A stretch of DNA of 64,000 nt, taken from Stenotrophomonas tumulicola. GTDB taxonomy: Bacteria > Pseudomonadota > Gammaproteobacteria > Xanthomonadales > Xanthomonadaceae. Positions 61,599 through 64,000 of the stretch are shown in pieces. Position 1 is the stretch's first letter. Each line of letters starts with the position of its first letter. The position numbers and the translations under genes are program-made. Under the pieces are notes generated by a model. That model saw only the letters and a program-made list of their open reading frames with translations, did no database searches and was not told the origin of the DNA. Location: the NCBI RefSeq assembly GCF_014117215.1, contig NZ_JACGXS010000006.1, positions 124,001-188,000 on the forward strand, read 5' to 3'.

Positions 61599-62737
61599 GA
61601 TGCGCACTCCAGCGGCAGCGACAGCGCCTTGGCCACCTGCTCCCAGTCGAAAGCCACCACGCCCTGGTCGTCGTGCACCGCGTACAGGGCACCATGCGGG
61701 AAGCGCGGCGTGCCCTGCGCCATCATCCAGATGCCGTCGGTGTTGGCGACCGTGTTGCCCTGGAACGCACCGACCGGCTTCAACGTATGCCGGTCGAACA
61801 GGTGGAACACGCTGCGCTCCTTGCCCTGCTCGGTGGTGATCCACCAGCCGTCCTTTCCGCAGGTGCGCAGCATGACTCCCTCGGCCTGCGCGTTGAACAC
61901 ATCACGGCCAAAGGTGGTGCCGGTGAAACGGCCGGCCAGGGTATAGACCTTGAACTCGCTGGCGTAGCTCTCGTCTTCCTCGGCGATCAGCAGGCGGTCG
62001 TTGTCCGGGTCGCCCCATATCGATTCCACCACGCGCAACGCGCCGGCCTCGCTGGTATCGCCGATGCTGGCGGTCAACTTCGCCTCCACCCTGGCCCCAT
62101 CGCGGGTCACGTGATACTGGCGTACGCGCTTGTCCAGCTCGGCCAGCGGCGGCAGGATGTCATTGCCCTGCGCATCCTCGCCGTCGTCCCAGGAATCGGT
62201 CACGTACACGCTGTAGCCATCGGTGCGCCTGTCCACCCACAGCCCATACGGCTTGCGCAGGTCGTCGGCACCGAACACGGCCAGCGGGGTGAAGCCAGGC
62301 AACGAAAGTACCTGCACGCGGTGGTTGTCGCGCTCGACGATCCACAGCAGGTCACCGGTGACGGCGATGCCGTTGGGACGATCGAACTGTCCCAGTGCCT
62401 TGCCCGTCGTGCCGACATCGCGCAGCAGCGCACCGGTGCTGCCGTCATAGACCACCAGCTTGTCCGTGGCCTTGGCCGTGGCGATCAGCCATGTCTTGCC
62501 ATCCGGCGCCTTCCAGGCGGCCGGCGAGTCGATATTGTCCTCCGGCGTCATCGGGGTCAGGAACGCTTCGGCCAGGGTCACCACGTTGCGTGCCTGCTTG
62601 TTGCCACCGGCTGCGGCCGTCGTGGCCAGTGCGGCGGCCGCCGTCACCGCCTCCCCGCCTGCCGGCGCCGAAGGCGTGCAGCCAGCGGCCAGCACCGCTG
62701 CCAGCGCGCTTGCCAGCAGGATGTGGCGGGCCATCAC
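61595..62737 (-). CDS. Beta-propeller 3-phytase, lipoprotein
   Basis: Removes phosphate from phytate (inositol hexakisphosphate) with calcium. 380 residues. Lipobox LAAGC with Cys20. Beta-propeller phytase motifs: EDNIDSPAAWKAPDGKTWLI, RPNGIAVTGDLLWIVERDNH, YGLWVDRRTDGYSVYVTDSW, LLIAEEDESYASEFKVYTL, and NTDGIWMMAQGTPRFPHGAL. Its start overlaps the receptor stop (ATGA), so phytate uptake and hydrolysis are coupled. Confidence 0.93.
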   Translation of the reverse strand: MMARHILLASALAAVLAAGCTPSAPAGGEAVTAAAALATTAAAGGNKQARNVVTLAEAFLTPMTPEDNIDSPAAWKAPDGKTWLIATAKATDKLVVYDGSTGALLRDVGTTGKALGQFDRPNGIAVTGDLLWIVERDNHRVQVLSLPGFTPLAVFGADDLRKPYGLWVDRRTDGYSVYVTDSWDDGEDAQGNDILPPLAELDKRVRQYHVTRDGARVEAKLTASIGDTSEAGALRVVESIWGDPDNDRLLIAEEDESYASEFKVYTLAGRFTGTTFGRDVFNAQAEGVMLRTCGKDGWWITTEQGKERSVFHLFDRHTLKPVGAFQGNTVANTDGIWMMAQGTPRFPHGALYAVHDDQGVVAFDWEQVAKALSLPLECAS

Positions 62738-64000
62738 AGTGCCACCTTCAGGCCGACCGCATAGGTACGGCCGTATTCTTCCATCTGCAGGGTGCGCGAA
62801 CGCGTGCCCTGGTACAGCTCAAGCGGCTTGTCCAACAGATTCTGTGCCTCGAAGTACATGCTGACGCGTGGGCTGAACTTGTAGTCCAGCGAGAAGTCCA
62901 GCTGGGTATTGGGTGCAACGAAGATATCGAACGCACGGCCGGCGCCCAGCGAATCCAGATATTCGCTGCGATACACCGCAGCCAGGCGGGTACTCAGCCC
63001 GTACTTTTCGTAGCCGACATGCGCGCTGTACACATGCCTGGAGGCACGCGGCAGCATGAAATCCTCGCCTTCGCGGTCTTCCAGGCCGGGATCGAAATCG
63101 GTGTCCAGCCAGGTGCCACTGGCACCCACCAGCAGGCCGTCCCAGCCCGGTGGCAGGAAAGCGAGCTGCTGCTGCCAGTTGAATTCCGCGCCGGTCACCT
63201 TGGCCTTGTCACCGTTGATCGAAGTGGTCACGTCGTAGCCATCGTAGGCCGGGTCATTCTGCCGCGTGGTTTCAACGATGTAGCCATCGATGGACTTGTG
63301 GAACACACCCAGCGATATGATGCCGGTGCTGCCGATGTACTTCTCCACCGACAGATCGATGTTGGTTGATTCGTACGGGTCCAGTTCCGGGTTGCCGATC
63401 CGCACTTCCTCGTCGCCGCGGCTGTAGCCCACGCGCGGCGAAATGTCACCATACGACGGACGCGACACGGTCTTGTTGGCCGAGAAGCGCAGCACCCAGT
63501 CGTCGGCCGCGTCGTAGCGCAGGTGCAGGCCGGGCAGCACGTTGGTGTAACTGCTGTTGGCCACGGCGGGCTGCACGGTGTAGCTCTCACCGTCTTCGGC
63601 CACGTCCACGCTGTTGCCGACGGCCTTGAAACGGGTGTTCTCCACGCGCACGCCACCGATGATGCGCAGCGCGCCGATGTCCCAGGTTCCCATGGCATAG
63701 CTGGAGAAGATGTCCTCGCTGGCAACGTAGTCTTCTTCCAGCGAGGTCACCGCGTTGTCACCGGTTTCCTGCGGGCGTGCACTGTAGTCCCCGCTGTTCC
63801 GTGCCCAGTAGCGGCGCATCAACGCCGAACTCATGCCCTGCCCCAGCGAACCATGGCGGTGCTCGGGCGTGCCGGTGGTCCAGCTGGCGAGGTCGATGTC
63901 CGGGCCACGGCGCAGCTCCACCTCGTTGACATCCACGTTGCGGTCGCGCCAACGGCCCAGCAGGCCGAACTTGTAGCTGGCGTTGTCATCGTCGAAACGC
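62734..64000 (-). CDS. TonB-dependent receptor, partial (5' end beyond window)
   Basis: C-terminal 421 residues of an outer-membrane beta-barrel receptor; no start in the window. Barrel strands with aromatic pairs: WVLRFSANKTVSRPSYGDIS, NPELDPYESTNIDLSVEKYI, GIISLGVFHKSIDGYIVETT, and the end MEEYGRTYAVGLKVAL. This class (Caulobacter-type, with the SRPSYGDISPR motif) often imports carbohydrates or phosphorylated compounds. Upstream of and coupled to the phytase gene, so phytate or its products are likely ligands. Confidence 0.9.
   Translation of the reverse strand, partial: RFDDDNASYKFGLLGRWRDRNVDVNEVELRRGPDIDLASWTTGTPEHRHGSLGQGMSSALMRRYWARNSGDYSARPQETGDNAVTSLEEDYVASEDIFSSYAMGTWDIGALRIIGGVRVENTRFKAVGNSVDVAEDGESYTVQPAVANSSYTNVLPGLHLRYDAADDWVLRFSANKTVSRPSYGDISPRVGYSRGDEEVRIGNPELDPYESTNIDLSVEKYIGSTGIISLGVFHKSIDGYIVETTRQNDPAYDGYDVTTSINGDKAKVTGAEFNWQQQLAFLPPGWDGLLVGASGTWLDTDFDPGLEDREGEDFMLPRASRHVYSAHVGYEKYGLSTRLAAVYRSEYLDSLGAGRAFDIFVAPNTQLDFSLDYKFSPRVSMYFEAQNLLDKPLELYQGTRSRTLQMEEYGRTYAVGLKVAL

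Noticed and set aside
1-64000. CRISPR array
   Set aside because: No series of regularly spaced identical repeats was seen; repeats present are REP palindromes, the att pair and one two-copy tandem.

Overview
The window is a high-GC gammaproteobacterial chromosome segment, most probably Stenotrophomonas (S. maltophilia complex, Xanthomonadaceae). The evidence is the order pdxY / dnaJ-dnaK-grpE-hrcA / recN / fur / bamE / rnfH-ratA / smpB / ssrA, a cysteine-free Fur, a complete SmeVWX-type efflux operon with its divergent LysR gene, and many GTAG palindromes of the SMAG (REP) type between genes. All functions below are read from sequence only; no database search was run.

1-11.6 kb is core genome: a pyridoxal kinase (cut by the left edge), the heat-shock operon on the minus strand, recN, fur and bamE divergent, rnfH-ratA, smpB, a membrane protein and the tmRNA gene. 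11.6-17.35 kb is a decayed genomic island inserted at the 3' end of tmRNA. It is bounded by an 83-bp direct repeat that duplicates the end of tmRNA plus its terminator. It carries a wrecked P4-type integrase, two AT-richer secreted-protein genes, an IS3-family remnant, a zinc-ribbon/HEPN-motif protein and debris. 17.4-20.6 kb holds an orphan protein of about 760 residues and a frameshifted small secreted protein with two similar domains.

20.6-39.7 kb is an accessory catabolic cluster. On the minus strand it encodes, in transcription order: an MHS-type transporter, two flavin monooxygenases, a complete three-component ring-hydroxylating dioxygenase (reductase, alpha, beta, ferredoxin), an extradiol dioxygenase, a cis-diol dehydrogenase, a CmtD-like decarboxylase, a CymR-like TetR repressor, a ring-cleavage hydrolase, the hydratase / acetaldehyde dehydrogenase / aldolase trio, and an AlgE-type porin. 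The gene set matches the p-cumate (cmt) meta pathway. Two palindromes closely resembling the cumate operator lie upstream of the reductase and transporter genes, so the substrate is inferred to be p-cumate or a related 4-alkylbenzoate. A dienelactone-hydrolase-like gene and an AEC transporter diverge from it.

40-47.8 kb carries LysR regulators, an RDD protein, a pair of metallo-beta-lactamase-fold proteins, an alpha/beta hydrolase and an exported EEP-family protein. 47.9-57 kb is smeU1-V-W-U2-X with smeRv; a SoxR-type operator/promoter lies between smeU1 and smeV. 57.1-59.4 kb has an OmpA lipoprotein and a DNA photolyase. 59.5-64 kb is a minus-strand operon for organic-phosphate use: TonB receptor (cut by the right edge), beta-propeller phytase, metallophosphatase and an exported inorganic pyrophosphatase.
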